Assembly: GCA_947561715.1 (NCBI GenBank)
Contig: OX387200.1
Coordinates: forward strand, 15,688,501-15,752,500
Direction of reading: 5' to 3'
Source: Ascidia mentula
Taxonomy: Eukaryota > Chordata > Ascidiacea > Phlebobranchia > Ascidiidae
DNA length: 64,000 nucleotides
Under the pieces are notes generated by a model, which was not told the origin of the DNA, did not search any database, and was given only the letters and a program-made list of their open reading frames with translations. This document shows, one piece after another, positions 25,701-38,447 of this stretch (the stretch's first letter is position 1; each line of letters begins with the position of its first letter). Made by a program: the position numbers and the translations under genes.

Positions 25701-28700
25701 ATGTTCTTTACCTATTGGGCAAGCCTTCACAATGCACGATTCCGTCATCTTCAAATCACCGCTGCAAGTCTTGCCGCCAAACCGAGGCTTGGGATTGTTA
25801 CATCTTCTGCTCCTGGTTCTGAAACCGGAATCGCACGTAGCACTGCAGTCGCTCCACAACCCCCAGGCTCCCCAACCGCCGTCGACTGTGGAAAGAAATG
25901 GGATGAGGTTAGGCCGGCACATAGCACTTATGAGATCAACTCCCGGGGCGCGGTAAGTGCTTTGACCTTCGCGACAAAATTACCTCACAAACCTTAATAT
26001 CAAACACGCGCGAGGCATTAAGGTAAACCCCTTGTAATCTTTAGGTTTTCTATTTTCGTGGTGAGAATTCGTCAATTCGTGTGAGAACACTCGTCTGCAC
26101 CTCACCTGGACACGGAGACATTTTGCAAACTCGGGTTTTGCGGTCGTCTCCCACGCACGGTGCGCCATCTAGCTGTGGCAGTGGCGAGTTGCAACTGCGG
26201 ATCTTCGTTGATTTTCCTTTGCCACAAGTGACGCTGCAGGGAGCCCACTTTGTCCATGGAGACCACCCGCCGTCGCGATGAACTGAAATGCAATTTAAGA
26301 AATATTTACGTTTCGCTAAAAAGCAGGGACTCTGTTTTGAGTCAAAACTGGGTCAAAAGGAAAAATATGAATTATAGATAGTCACAAAAAATTATAATAC
26401 CCTTTAACTTGTTCAGATTCATATTTTTCTAAAAAACTTACTCCTGATGTTGCATGGGTCTCTGATGCAATTTCGGCTTTGGATGCTCGGACCATCACAC
26501 TCGAAATGCGCTCTGTCGCATGATCGTCCTCTCGTCTCATGACCAATTCCGCACGTCACTGTGCATTCGGACCAGCTGGACCACGGAGAGAAACCTTCGG
26601 CGTCTTCTGCAAGCCCCAAAACAAACCGTCACGTATTTTTCGCGAATACCGTTTTTTGGCCTTATATGGCCTTGAGCTCACTGGCATATTTAAACAGGAA
26701 GGGGTACGTGGGTGATCCAAGGTTGCATTCGTGTATTGCTTTCAGCACCAACGCGCCACTTCCGTCGTTGACCGTCATTGAACCGTAAATTTGTTGTCCC
26801 AGGGCGAATGCCATGTTGTCGCAGGCCGCACGTTGGCCCGTTTCGAGGTACGGCCGGAATTTGTATGGCGTAAAACATACCATCTATTGCTTTTGAGGCG
26901 CCGCGCGGTTCGAGTTTGCAGCGAACTTTCCAGTTTTTAAATCTACTTACGACAGCATTCGCTGACGCAGCTGTTCAAGTTAAGATTTCAGTCCCGAGTC
27001 GCGCGTAGTTGTGACGTACATGGGCGCGAGTAAACACGTCGCGGCGGCACTCGAACCTGTTTGGACCCCGCCTGAATAGACCAGTCGCACGCATGTCAAA
27101 ACAGACACGAGCCGAGATGTGAACTTGGGCAAACAACCCCGATCGTTCTAATCTTGTGTCACACTGGTGTAACCCAATCGATAAGGACGAGATGTTAGGC
27201 AGAAACGGGTTTTCAGATAACTGCGGAGATTTTATACAGAAATGAACGGGGCCACCTGGCCAAGCGATGACACGCATGATGCGAGTCCTTATTAGGAAGT
27301 CGCACGCAATTAATCCGAGAAACGGGTGGCGCGCGTCAACAAAATGCCTTGAATTCCGCCCGAACACGTGAGAGAATACACGCACCATAAGCTTTGTAAC
27401 ACTTGAGACCTCAACAGGTTCATGTTGCCCACAATAGAATGTTCTAAAGCGTATGAACCATTCACAACGAAGCGATTAAATCTTGAGTTGGCACTGAGAC
27501 GACGCAAATCTCCACTATTGGCACGCAAAACTTTATATTTATTTGGGGTTGTCAGCATTAGATATTAATAGGAAAGCACAATATATATCGACAGGTGTGC
27601 CTTGCTGGGAAGCAGTAACCACGTTACTTGGTACCGATGTCATCTTTGCGCAAGAGAAATGAAAATCGGAGCCTCTGGCGGTTATAAGGAAAGCCGAACC
27701 TGGGCTCATCGGTTAGGAATGCGCTGTTATCATTTCTAATCGCGGTGTTTCGAAAACTGTGGGGTCTGGTTCCATTTTTGGTAACGCTCGCGACCAGCTT
27801 ATACCCAAAGAATTCAAACCTTTCGCAAGAATTGCGTTTTAACCCACAGCGGTGATTTTTCCAATTATAAAAGGTTTAACTCGACAATGGTAAAATCGTT
27901 GGACCAACAGGTACTGCGTCAACGTCAGCTCACAATTACCAAGTACTTTGCTGCCCTAGGGTTCGACTGTTTGCCGACCGCCGCAAAAACTCATTAGCGT
28001 TCCAACCTTCTTTACTTATGTTTCAGCTCGGCTGAATACGCACTTCAAGGTGCTATTGAGGCCCTATTAGCAAACGGGCGCGTAGCTATTCCAAGGTCAA
28101 ACATGTGCAATTGCGTAACAAAAAAGTGACAAAAAAAACAATATGCCTCGCGAACGTCCACAACGAAAAACTAAATGTTTGAAAATATCTGTTGTAATAT
28201 GTAATTAGGTGCAATTTATTTACTACTTTCATCAGTTGTAATATTGGTTTTGCGTGAATAGAAAAGCAAGGGAAACAAACGTAAAAAAAATCCCCTTGAA
28301 AGTTGACATTTAAATTGAGATGATACGTTTGACATGAATTCCCTCAGACGCCGTTTCCATAATAAGATCTGTTATTGGGGCTTTTCTCCTGCAGGCAGGT
28401 TTTGGTTTAGGGTGACTGGGATGCGTACAATACCACAAAAAACATCCGCATTAACTTGATATCCCCCATTTCCTGTTAAAGGCATGCACTCGAGCACTTA
28501 GATCACCACACCAAACCCGACCACCTCTTGTGATTACCCACGCTTCGCCGCCTTTATAAAAGTCAGCTCTGTCTCGCAATCCGATAGGACAACTCAGCAG
28601 CCCCAACCTGGCGTCCGGCCTTGGTGTGATTCACAAATTTGCGTGCCATGGTGCAAACCGGGTCGATGTTATTTTAGTTGATTCACAGCAAGGGTGCGCG

Positions 28701-31688
28701 CTCTTTAGAACGAGATAGAGGGTATACTCTTGAAATTTGGATCGGGTTTTCTGCGACCGTAGAAGCCCTCGTTTCCGAAACGCAAGTTTTTGCATTAAAA
28801 CCACTGCGTTCTTGGGATGTTTCGAGTTTCGACATTTGGCCCCTCCCACGCGATCTCGGTGTAATTGATCATCAAAATGGCGATGACGCACGTAAAAGTC
28901 CCTTCTCCAGCAGCGAAGTTTCTTCGTGGGTGGATACTTGGAAGACTTTAAGTTGGTCCTATCCAACCAACAAGCCGCGAGACGCGAGCGAATGATCAAG
29001 GCTTGCGAGCGCGGCATTCCTGGTACTAGTTTATTATCGTCGAACGGCGCCACCCGCCAATAGATAAGCACGCGCGAATACCCATAAGTGCCTACGCGAT
29101 GCCCATGCTGTTTACAGTGCTTTTGCAGCTTAATTCGAGTTCGATCGACTGCGATGCCAAGTGGCAGGGTTACATTCACCATGCGCGCGTTATTCGTCGA
29201 TGCGGTTTTTTCTTCGCTGGATCGTGAACGCAAAGCAGGCACGGTCGGGGGCTTATCGGGGGGTGTTGAAAATTGCCAAATGGCACGCAAATACCAGGGG
29301 ACAAAACTCTTTGAATAAAGGGCAAAGTAACGAGTGGTTGCTGCATACCTGAGCAACTGGGACAGCATTCGCCAGGAACGGTGACAATGTCGATGCAATT
29401 CAATACAGGGCATTGGATGTCGGTACACTGAATCCTTGCTTTCTGCGAAAGTAAGTAATGGTTAGGATCACTGATTATGGGCAGCTGTCGCGCTTCGCCC
29501 ACCAACAAGCACCGCTTTTACTATTTATTTGTTAATATATTCTAATACTTATGTTAGGTTTCCTTGTTTATTACGAACTGTCATTTCGTTTCATATTACA
29601 AAAAATACCCCCCCTTATTTTGGTGCCTGGGTGATATATTTCGTTGATCCTCAAAACAGGCCACTTAATGACTCACCGATCGTTCAACGCAAAATGTCAG
29701 AAGTGGCATTCCCCTACAACAGGCTGCCTCCCATATTAAGCCCAGTCCATATGCCCTAATATCACGCATCCGAAGAACCTCATTAATCCCAGCGCCCGGC
29801 TACGCTTCCCTTCCATCCAACCCGCTGGGTGGGTATGGGTTAGGTGTAGTTGCCGTGACAAAGCTATAGCTGTGGAATTTTTGGCTCGAAAATGCACTTA
29901 CGTTGCAGGTGCAATTTGTGCAATCATCACGATGCCAAACGTCGCCATCAGCGTAACGTATTTCGTCCATCCAGCATGAGCCAAAGTGATCTGGAAGTAC
30001 AGTTTCTGCCTGTGATTGGCGGCTTTCACTCGGGGCCGTACAGGAGAAGTTGCACTCTTCGCGCAAAACTTGGAGGACAATCTCGCGGGCAAGACTAAAA
30101 GGTGCGTTGGGAGAGGTTGAAGGCGAAACAGGCATGGGTGCTTTGGGCTCGACTGCGAGACAAAACAAGTCACTTTTTAAGATCACATTGTGGCCAAGCA
30201 CATGTTGACACAGACCACGCGTCACCTACCTTTAGGGGCGATGTCGCACTGGTATTGATCGTGCATGATCTCCTGGACGTCAGTGACTCCAACCAAAAAG
30301 CGAACTTTTTGCATCGAACCCTACAAAAGTCATACGTTTAAGTCCAGAACGTCGAACTCAGGCGTCGATGAATCACGATGCAGCAAATTCTCGTTGTCCG
30401 CTTTGTAATTAAATTTTTAGTGGCGCCCCAATCAGTTTTACCGCAAAGCACTTCAGTCAATAGTGCTTGTAAAACATAACGCTCGATAACTACTGCGGAG
30501 GCTAAAATTCATAAACTAATGGACAGCAAGTAACTCGCCCAAGAGCAACAATACACGCACAGGGGCACAAACAGCCAATAAATCATCGGCAAACGCCGCC
30601 CTGCTCGATAGCAGGTTCAACGCGAAGTGGAGTGGTAGCGAGCAAACACGCTCAGTCGCCGTAAATTCCAGTGAGGTTGTCGCTAGGGGCAAACAAACGG
30701 TCGAAAACAATCAAGTTCGTTGAAGTAGGCGATGGTAGCCAGGAACCCGATGTTAATCGAATCTAGTGCACACATCGTGGCAAGGGTTCCTAGACCGCTT
30801 TAATTGCCAAATAGGGGGCCAACAAATCGCCCATTGTGTAACTGCCTGTTTGCGATGCAAGTCATGCCAATGCAAACTCAATAAAAGTGCGCGGCGTCAG
30901 GGTCGTACAAAGGGATATTTTCTCAATTCTCAAAAAAAAACATGTATCAACTTTTTGCAGTTGCCCTTACCTTAAAATCGACGGATCCCTCTCCGTAAGC
31001 GTTACCAAGTCGAAGCAGGCTCTCGCGTGAATCGAAACCTGTGTAGAATCTTGTTTGCAAACGGTGCGATCCAATGAGCCTGCAGTTGATGTAAAGACTT
31101 GCGGTGTCCTCGAAAACTTCCAAGGTGAAGTTCTGCCAAGAGGATGCGTCCTGATACGATTCCTCTGTTTGGAAAGAAGCCACGTGCTTGTTGTCGCCGA
31201 TTCCATAATGCAGTTCAACTAGATTGCCTTTGACATCGATCACCACTGCAAAGAAAGCGGTAGGCAGGGATGATGCCAACGGATCGTGGGTCACGCTGAC
31301 CAATGTGCCGATATTTTTCGGGGCTTGCTTAAGAGTGGCAATCAGCACGAAGCCATTGCTTTGCGCAAGCGACGCGGCAAGAGAGGTAAATCTTGTCTCA
31401 GTGGATGCCAGGGAGTTGCGTCCAAGAGGTTTTTTGAATTTGTAGGCGGGCATAAAGTGATCAGGTGCGGTAGAATCAACCTTAATGCTGCGGAAGAGCG
31501 GGTGACCCCGGCTCAAGGTGTTGGCGACTCCGGTCATCATGAACAGATCATACGAGTCGGGATTTGCTGTTAAAACATGCACATTTTATCCACAAAGATT
31601 AACCTTATCAAAGTAAGGATGGTTTGTACTTACCATCGGCGGATGCCGTGACAAGGGCAATGGCGCCCAAGATAAGCACAAACTTCAT
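19706..31688 (-). CDS. THBS: Subgroup A thrombospondin, complete (1161 aa)
   Basis: Exons in transcript order: 31634-31688, 30971-31566, 30230-30320, 29902-30152, 29349-29442, 26442-26606, 26106-26282, 25712-25885, 25389-25516, 24655-24757, 24386-24540, 23513-23626, 23305-23427, 22696-22855, 22478-22596, 22263-22401, 22096-22191, 21760-21987, 21319-21515, 20757-20831, 20326-20423, 19843-19982, 19706-19713. Domains in order: signal peptide 1-18, laminin-G-like N-terminal domain to about 217, short oligomerisation segment 218-247, von Willebrand C domain ending near 362, three TSP type 1 repeats (363-534), three EGF-like modules (535 to about 680), calcium-binding type 3 repeats, then the C-terminal lectin-like domain. 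The VWC plus three type 1 repeats match vertebrate THBS1/THBS2 (human THBS1 1170 aa). An RGD lies at about 917-919 in the last type 3 repeat, the same place as in human THBS1. It is a secreted matrix glycoprotein that acts in cell adhesion. Confidence 0.95.
26607..29348 (-). other. Large thrombospondin intron between the VWC and first type 1 repeat exons
   Basis: 2.7 kb with no exon needed: the flanking exons join in phase 1 and match the family without a gap. The 28.5-29.3 kb part is relatively GC-rich, so long chance reading frames occur on both strands. TATAAAA at 28555-28561 on the + strand has a promoter-like look. No gene is supported downstream of it. Confidence 0.6.
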
Positions 31689-31749
31689 TGCTTGAGTGCT
31701 TTCAGAAAAATGAGGCGTATAATTTATAACTACGAGAAGGCAGCAATAT

Positions 31750-31794
31750 CTGAAATGGCAAAAGAATAACCTGAGGGTTTGCTATAGGGATTAC
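31750..31794 (-). other. 45-base 5' UTR intron of thrombospondin
   Basis: On the - strand a GTAATC donor and a pyrimidine-containing CAG acceptor frame 45 bases, about 60 bases before the ATG at 31688. This would make a very short leader intron. Alternatively the acceptor at 31750 could receive a spliced leader. An RNA read across it would decide. Confidence 0.4.
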
Positions 31795-33658
31795 CTTGCC
31801 GACATTTCCCTCAACTACGCCCGGCCTTCGTTACTGCGACTGCCCTTGTTTCGCACCTACGCGCAAAAATATCTTTTCAAGGCTTGCGTCCGAGTTGCCG
31901 CGACAAATAAGTACAAAGTCGAATACCACATTTGGAGACATGAGACGACGATCGACCCTACAAAAAGCGGCATCGAAAACCGATTCAATTTCGCCTGCAC
32001 AACCGGAATCGCCATACATACCGCAACAAAATTTTATGCCACAACTGCCTATTTCGACACCATTTATTACCTTACAACGAGAAGTCCTGAAATTGCTAGA
32101 TACGTAGGACGACTACCGTTCTACTGCTGAAGGCATATGCGCCGTAAATGTATATCCGACCAAGTAGCAAGCGGAGCCGTGGGTTAAATAGCCACAGCGA
32201 CAACGCGTTTCTCGTGCGCTGCCTTCTTTACCTGCCACACCAAGCGGGCCGTGCGCTTTTCTCCACGCAACCACCCAATGAGCGCACGTCAGAACGCACG
32301 AAACGCGCGAGGGAGGCTGGGCCTGCGGTGTTTTCGCACGTCTGATGATAATTTGGCGCAGACTAAAGCGCCTTGTTTTGCCCAAAAAATGTCGCCACGT
32401 TAGCACAACCCAGTCTGATTGTTTACTGCGACAAAACAACACGAAATTCCTGCGGAGGACGCATACCTGTGCAAATTACTCTCATAGTTCGGTAGAGACT
32501 CATTTGGTCATGCGCGTCGAGGTAACCCGTCATCACACAAAACACAAATGCGACAGAACAAAATTGCAATGCACTCGACTACGGCCATATTAAGGAATAA
32601 CTTTTGGGAGCCACGAAGATGTGGCCATCATCGATGGATAGGATAAGGAAGCCAATATTTCCTGGCGCCAAAACTCCTGTTTATTGGATGGAATGAAGCA
32701 AAACCACTGAAATGTAAGAATTTGTAAAATGCCTGTCAACCTGGGTAGCGAAGACATATAAATAGTCGGAAAAAATCATTTTCCATTAGGTGAGCATCTC
32801 ACCCAAAACCAAACAAACATTATTGACATTGAATTGGAATAAGTCGCCGCATAAATAAACTGGTCGCTTTATTTGTGTGCTTACTCCAATTCAGCAAAAC
32901 AAACGTGCCACGCACAATACCAATGGGTCCACTAGCTCATTCAGAAAAATGCATTCACGAGTCGACATGAATAGTCCAACCACCAAATTGACGTCAGAAG
33001 GTTGAGTGTGACGCGGCGCATACCTTCCATATACACGACGGCACTTTGAACCAAACATGGAAAAACGCAGTTGAGCCGCTAAATGTAACAGGGGAAACTG
33101 ATGAATGGAGAAAATTTGCTAAACATAAGTTGACGGGGATTAGCGGAAATACGTATCGGCGCGCCGGTTGTCACATTAAGTTTATTACAATCTTCAACAA
33201 GAATAGATTCAAAATTCGTTCGTATATTTCTTGTTTATTTATTGCCTACCTTTTCCATGTTGGGGCTTTTTTCCGAAGTTTAGTGCCTGATTTGAAAATA
33301 CCTAGAAAAACAGGATATACATGCTGCAGTGACGTGTTTTTGTATCCTGCTCCGATATCAAATCTTATGGTTTTCAGACTTTCAAATATCACTTCTTGTT
33401 TGTAACTGTGAATACGTCAGAGGAACAGACAATAAACAAATATTTCTGAACAAAACAGGCTTTTCAAAAAGGAAATTTTTAGGAATTTTCACAAAAAGGG
33501 GACTCGTTTGGCGAAAATTGTGTCAATAGGTGTATCCAGGTACAGTTTGTTATGTGATCAAGGTGTCCCCTGAGCTTTGTTTCTGTCCCATATCGTACTA
33601 TCCATCAAATGGTCAAAAATCGTAGGTGTAGCGACCAATATTTTGCCCTGGGGATTAG

Positions 33659-33910
33659 ATGCCCGAGTTTTGGATGTCTGCCATGTATCTCTTGGGATTT
33701 GCAGTTGTGTTGACTGCATCCACTGCAATAGAAAAGTTCGTCAACAACATTGTGCATCAAAGTGCAGAAAAGGGGCAATTAAAATCTCGCGAATTCTTTG
33801 GAAGTCGCTCACAGAAGCAGGAATTTAAAAGTGACTACGCTAAATGGCATTCATCACAACGCTTCCTCGGTCACCACAAAACGCTTTTAAATGCAGGCGT
33901 GATATCATAA
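33659..33910 (+). CDS. Candidate single-exon small membrane protein (83 aa)
   Basis: The ATG directly follows an AG preceded by a T-rich stretch, the arrangement expected for a spliced-leader gene. The peptide starts MPEFWMSAMYLLGFAVVL, giving one hydrophobic segment at about 6-24. A highly charged, Lys/Gln/Ser-rich tail with possible helix follows, ending GVIS. I do not recognise the family. No nearby AATAAA was found, so chance remains likely. Confidence 0.28.
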   Translation: MPEFWMSAMYLLGFAVVLTASTAIEKFVNNIVHQSAEKGQLKSREFFGSRSQKQEFKSDYAKWHSSQRFLGHHKTLLNAGVIS

Positions 33911-34961
33911 TTCGGCCTATAAACGTTCACGCAATATATGTGGGGTCTATCGCGCCTTATCATCTGTCACCACCAATGACGCAAGAGGCGCGCGGGATAT
34001 GGCATGTGACGTACCGATACCGCGAGGTTCTTGTCATTCTCGATCATCGTTATATTTTAAACAGACTTGCACTTGGTAGACCCCGGCGTTAAGATTTAAT
34101 CAAGCCAATTGTTTTGCTGTTTTCGTTAGAAAACTGCCTACAGGAAAAAACGGAGGCAATTTTTTTGCATTGCCCAAGTCTGATGTACTGTTGCTTCAGG
34201 CAATTCTCTCCACATGTGTTGTTCTATTCTGAGCCCCGTGATATCGCTGTGTGCTGTTGAAAATCGCAACTAAACGCTTAAATGACCAAGGAAATGTGTT
34301 ATTTATCTTGTGATTATTGTCGGTGTATTTGTATCTTGCATTATACGCTTAAAATCAATAGCAATTTAAACAAATAACCGCGGATATTGCTGCGAATATG
34401 GGCAAGTTGTGGTTGAATGCAAAAGTTGTGTCGATGGTAAGTTAGATGTGACTTGACAGTTTCTCATCTTATCCAAGTTCCGCCCAATAATAACGCACAG
34501 TTTCTTAAGAAATTTTGCTTACTGAAAACGAGAACAAATATCGATGCAAATCAAGCGCACAAAAACACAAACTTCTTATTCCGCCGTCGTTGTGTGTTGT
34601 GATACGCCTAATGTCTTTCATTAAAGCTATAGGTCAAATACCAGTAGTGCAATCACGCGCCCATTGCCTGCATTTGTTGTTGTCAAATTCGTGGTTTGTT
34701 TAAGAAACGACCTTGCGGGTAGATAAAATTCGTGGCCAATCTTTTCTGATAAAGTCAATATATGGATATTATTCTTTAAACGACAAACAGAATGTCCTTA
34801 GTTGGTGTTGTTTACGCCACACGCAATCGTATTGCGAAAAAAATTTTCGGTTCGACCAAAACATTTGTCATAAAGTTGTTTTTCACGCAAAGCTCCCAAA
34901 ATTTCCAGGAAAGGAAACGCGGATGAATGCAATTGCACCCCTAATTTTCCAAAGTACATAG

Positions 34962-35101
34962 AGTTAAAAGACGCACTTCACCTTGAATCGACCGTCAAAG
35001 AAAGTTTGCTTTGCGCCGCCTATAATTCCACAATCGCTGCTCCCAGACGATCCATGAGCGAGTGGTTTCCCGTAGACTGGAACCAAGGACCAAGATTTAA
35101 G
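34962..35101 (+). CDS. Candidate internal coding exon, unknown gene
   Basis: An acceptor (CATAG) and a donor (AAG before GTAAAT) flank 140 bases that are open in one frame and encode about 46 residues, including RRSMSEWFPVDWNQGPRFK. The length fits an exon entered after one codon base. No partner exons could be joined with confidence. The - strand of the same stretch is also partly open, so the direction is uncertain. Confidence 0.22.
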
Positions 35102-38100
35102 GTAAATGATGCGGATAAGTGATAAGCTTCGTTCCATAGGCAAACTTGGTGTACGGGGACATACGGACAATGCCCGGGCGATGATTAGTCATAAAAGCCG
35201 CAACCGAATGCTAGGCGACGAAACATACGTGGGTTCAGGTGTGAATTCTCTTTGTCATGGTTCATTTGAAAGAAAGTGCAATTGACCACATAATTTTTTG
35301 CAGTTCTTGTCATTGCTGCTGACTAAAAATAAATATATATGACTGTGATAAATTTGACGTAATGAAACCTCTGAAGTTTTTTTTCACTTGTCCATCGTTA
35401 TATTTTACACAGCAAGTGGCTGATTGATTTACCGTAGTTGATTATGCACAGTAGTTGCGTGTGGTTCCAGGGCGACTGCCATCCGTGAGCGGGAAGCAGG
35501 TGCCAAATGCGCCATATTATCACTTCACATTTGCTTTGTATCGTATTGATGTCCAATCGATTGAAACAGTTGGTGGGTAAATTGTATTTGAATTATTTTT
35601 CTTTCGTTTATGATTGTACTGTCAAAATGACCCTCTTGCTTGGTAAATTGAACGTACTGTGGTGATACAATGCGTTTCGCTTCGGGGTGGAGTTTCAACT
35701 TTTTGACGACTTTGATACACAGAAAAAAGAGTCGTACATGTGCCCGTGCAGTCGAACAACGTTGAGTGACCTTCACTATTTTTATAGATTTCCGAATATA
35801 ATACAGAATACATACTCTCATTTCAAGACGACAGGTTTGTACCAACGTCGGGAACAGTTTGTAAACATTACCATCCTCCTCTTCCCTAAGAGCATCATTT
35901 CACCCCAGAATTCCCCAGCAGGGCATTGTTTAAGCGAATTAACTCCTTTTGTCTGCTTCATATTTGTGCGTGTGCGTATATATAGCTTCAAAGAGCATTT
36001 GGTACTTCATATACGAGGCTGAGATTAACCGCAATGGGTAAACACACATTTCAAGGAAATTTACAAAATGCAACAAAACGCGATGAGACAACAAAGGAGC
36101 AGTCACAGTCGAACCTTTTCACAGCCAATAAGAGCGAACCCCTCTCCAAACGAGCACTTTACCACCATAATATACTCTCCGGGAACATGGGAAAGTTCTG
36201 GCAAGCCCGGGTAGACGCCCGTCGAATGGGCTTTGACAAAGGGAGCGTTCGCGTTAAGGTTTACAAACAATGTTCCATTACCAGGCCACCAAGGTCAATA
36301 TCGTGTCGGCACAAAAGCTGATTCGGTCTCTTTTATTATTTTATTTTATCATTCTCACCGCAGATTGGCTTTCGTGACATTGAAAATGAGTCAAGACCAG
36401 AACGACGCGAGCGTTTTGCGGAGAGCAACAAATGGCGTACGGCTTTCAAAACATTGTCCAATTCTTGCGATTTGAGCCTAATAAATTAGGAGGAATATTG
36501 GTTTCCGCGCGGGCCTAATCCCAACCAATCCCTTGTGGTTTCGTGTTAATTTTACGGGACCGAAACTGTGTCCGCAAAAGTCAACCTTCCCAGGCTGATA
36601 AGGGTGAATATTCGCAATACAAGACTTGGCACCAAATTCGGCAGAAACGGCAGAAGGGAGCGATTAGCAAAGCAGACTCCGCTCTGTGCAAGGTTTAAAT
36701 GAAAACCGCCGCCGAGCTCATGATCAAAACAACATTCTCAGATACCACAACTTCCGTGCCTCGGCGGGTATTGAATTCAAGAGGGGTTTAGCCCCGCTTG
36801 CCTTGGCCCTAGTTGGGGTTGAGTGATGGTAAGCGCGTTTCGCGTAAATGCAAATATGGTAAATTGGTGAACAGAAAATCAAGTTAAATCGAATGCTATG
36901 CGAGGAATGTTGATTAGCTTGGGGTAAAGGGGCGTGAATTTGATATCTCACGGGCAGAAAGTTCGAGAGGTAGAAATGCAAACAGTGTTATCGTGGTCTT
37001 TGACACTCGCCAAACAAGCTACTGGTGCCAGATGTGTTTGTCAAACGCGCGATAATCGATGTTTTTTCTCCTTGCTACTTTTCGCCTACGTTCGCAATCC
37101 ACTTCAGTAGCCATGATAACCTCACCACGCATTGTTAAAGGGTATATTTGTCATGTCGTTTGCATACTATTTTTTTTTGCCTTTTGTGACAAATAAGTAG
37201 AAACATTACTAACTTGGTCAAAAATTGAGAACCTTATAATCAACACCAAACTCAAGGCATAATGTATAGTTGGTACCATTGTGTGAAATTAATTCTTCCT
37301 TTAATCAACACGTCAAAGCACCTATAAATCCAGACAATAGTTTGTATCGAGTGTTTACCAGGTTGGGTGACTTTGCGCTGCTAAGGGGCGGGCAAAGAGC
37401 AATGTTTCAGTATTGTTGCTGCATCGTCACGCGTTTCTGTCAGCACTTTACCCAAAGCCTCTTATGAGTGCAGTCACGTACGCTTGTCACCTTGGAGCAA
37501 AACCAATACGTTTGACAGTACGAGGGATTTTCGAATGTCGCCTGTGTAATTCTTCAAAAGAGGGCTCAAACGATATTGATCGAGCAATGACACGTTCGTC
37601 GCAGCGGTTTGCAATGAAACGCATGTTTTGCAAAACTCTTTATGTTTTCCTTGCGCATATGGAAAACTAATCAAATCAAACTTTGTTTTGACGATAATCA
37701 TTAAGTTTGCTGTTTACAAATTAAATTTAAAAAAGCTAACTTCATGTTTTTCGCCTGACAAACAAAAATCACGAAACCGATTATATCTTGATTTGCATTC
37801 CCAATGTTGCCAGCAAAAACATGCGCAAAAGACCGCGGCTTATCGGCACCAGACCGACGCCTGTTGAGTGGTTCTGCGGGCGCCTTGCAAACTAGAACCA
37901 AATAAGAGCTCAATACCTCAGGAACCCAAGCTGAATCACAAGCCAGTTGACTCGGCGGCGCAACACTCTGGATATGCCCGGTAGTGGAGTTTCTCATTTG
38001 GACATCATGGCTTGTCATCAATAACCATAATGCGATTTCACGCCAATGCAGGTTCTAGGTTTTCTGTCAGCACCGATCAAACAGCGAGTTCGTGTCGCGG

Positions 38101-38307
38101 TGAGTCACTGGGTGAAGAAAAGACTACTCGGCGCTGCAGGGAGCGGCCGCATTCCCGAAAATGGTGGTGGACGCCTCTCGAAGACGAAAACCACAGGGCC
38201 GCAAAGGTTACTCGTGCTTCTTGGTACGATAAAGTTGCGGCTGAAAATTGTTTGGTGTGAATCAGCTTGTTTTCTGTTATAGCACAGTAACAGAGCGTAG
38301 TGGTGTC

Positions 38308-38447
38308 TGACACGTAAACAGTACAATATTGTAATGTTTATTGTTCTCTGTTTTGCATCACTCCAATTCATTGGGCTACGCAACAATATCAAAAAATTGC
38401 CTACATCCAAAAAATAAACACTACAATATTGTACTGTTTACGTTTCA
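38308..38447. mobile_element. 140-bp inverted-repeat element (MITE-like)
   Basis: Two 34-base arms, 38308-38341 and 38414-38447, are inverted copies with two mismatches. The arms contain GTAAACAGTACAATATTG. The 72-base centre is unrelated. Arms this long and accurate indicate a miniature inverted-repeat transposon or a long-hairpin element. I see no clear target-site duplication, so the superfamily is not assigned. Confidence 0.6.

Larger units (their letters stand above)
31795..38307. other. Gene-poor region upstream of thrombospondin
   Basis: The first few hundred bases should contain the thrombospondin leader exon and promoter on the - strand. The rest is mixed-composition sequence with many short chance frames. 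I can point only to the weak candidates listed separately at 33659-33910 and 34962-35101. No protein family is recognised. Confidence 0.5.

Noticed and set aside
26662-26883. Protein-like - strand frame between thrombospondin exons 5 and 6
   Set aside because: The flanking exons already join in phase and match the family without extra sequence; no clean acceptor and donor pair in a compatible phase.
27701-27766. tRNA-like segment (GGTTAGGAATGCG followed by TTTCGAAA)
   Set aside because: Boxes A and B are only loosely matched, and the anticodon loop lacks the usual T. Neither a tRNA nor a convincing SINE head.
28631-29428. 265-codon open frame on the - strand
   Set aside because: It lies in a GC-rich intron, overlaps the VWC exon in the wrong frame, has no domain or biased composition and no splice context. 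Most likely a chance frame.
36034-36321. 95-codon + strand frame starting MGKHTFQG
   Set aside because: No family motif, splice signals, or poly(A) signal; composition is like the surrounding non-coding DNA.
36720-36850. Another possible tRNA-derived repeat
   Set aside because: Box-B-like GGTATTGAATTCA has no properly spaced A box or folded arms.
37701-38410. Overlapping frames on both strands around 38 kb
   Set aside because: Several mutually exclusive frames with no motif; none is preferred over another.
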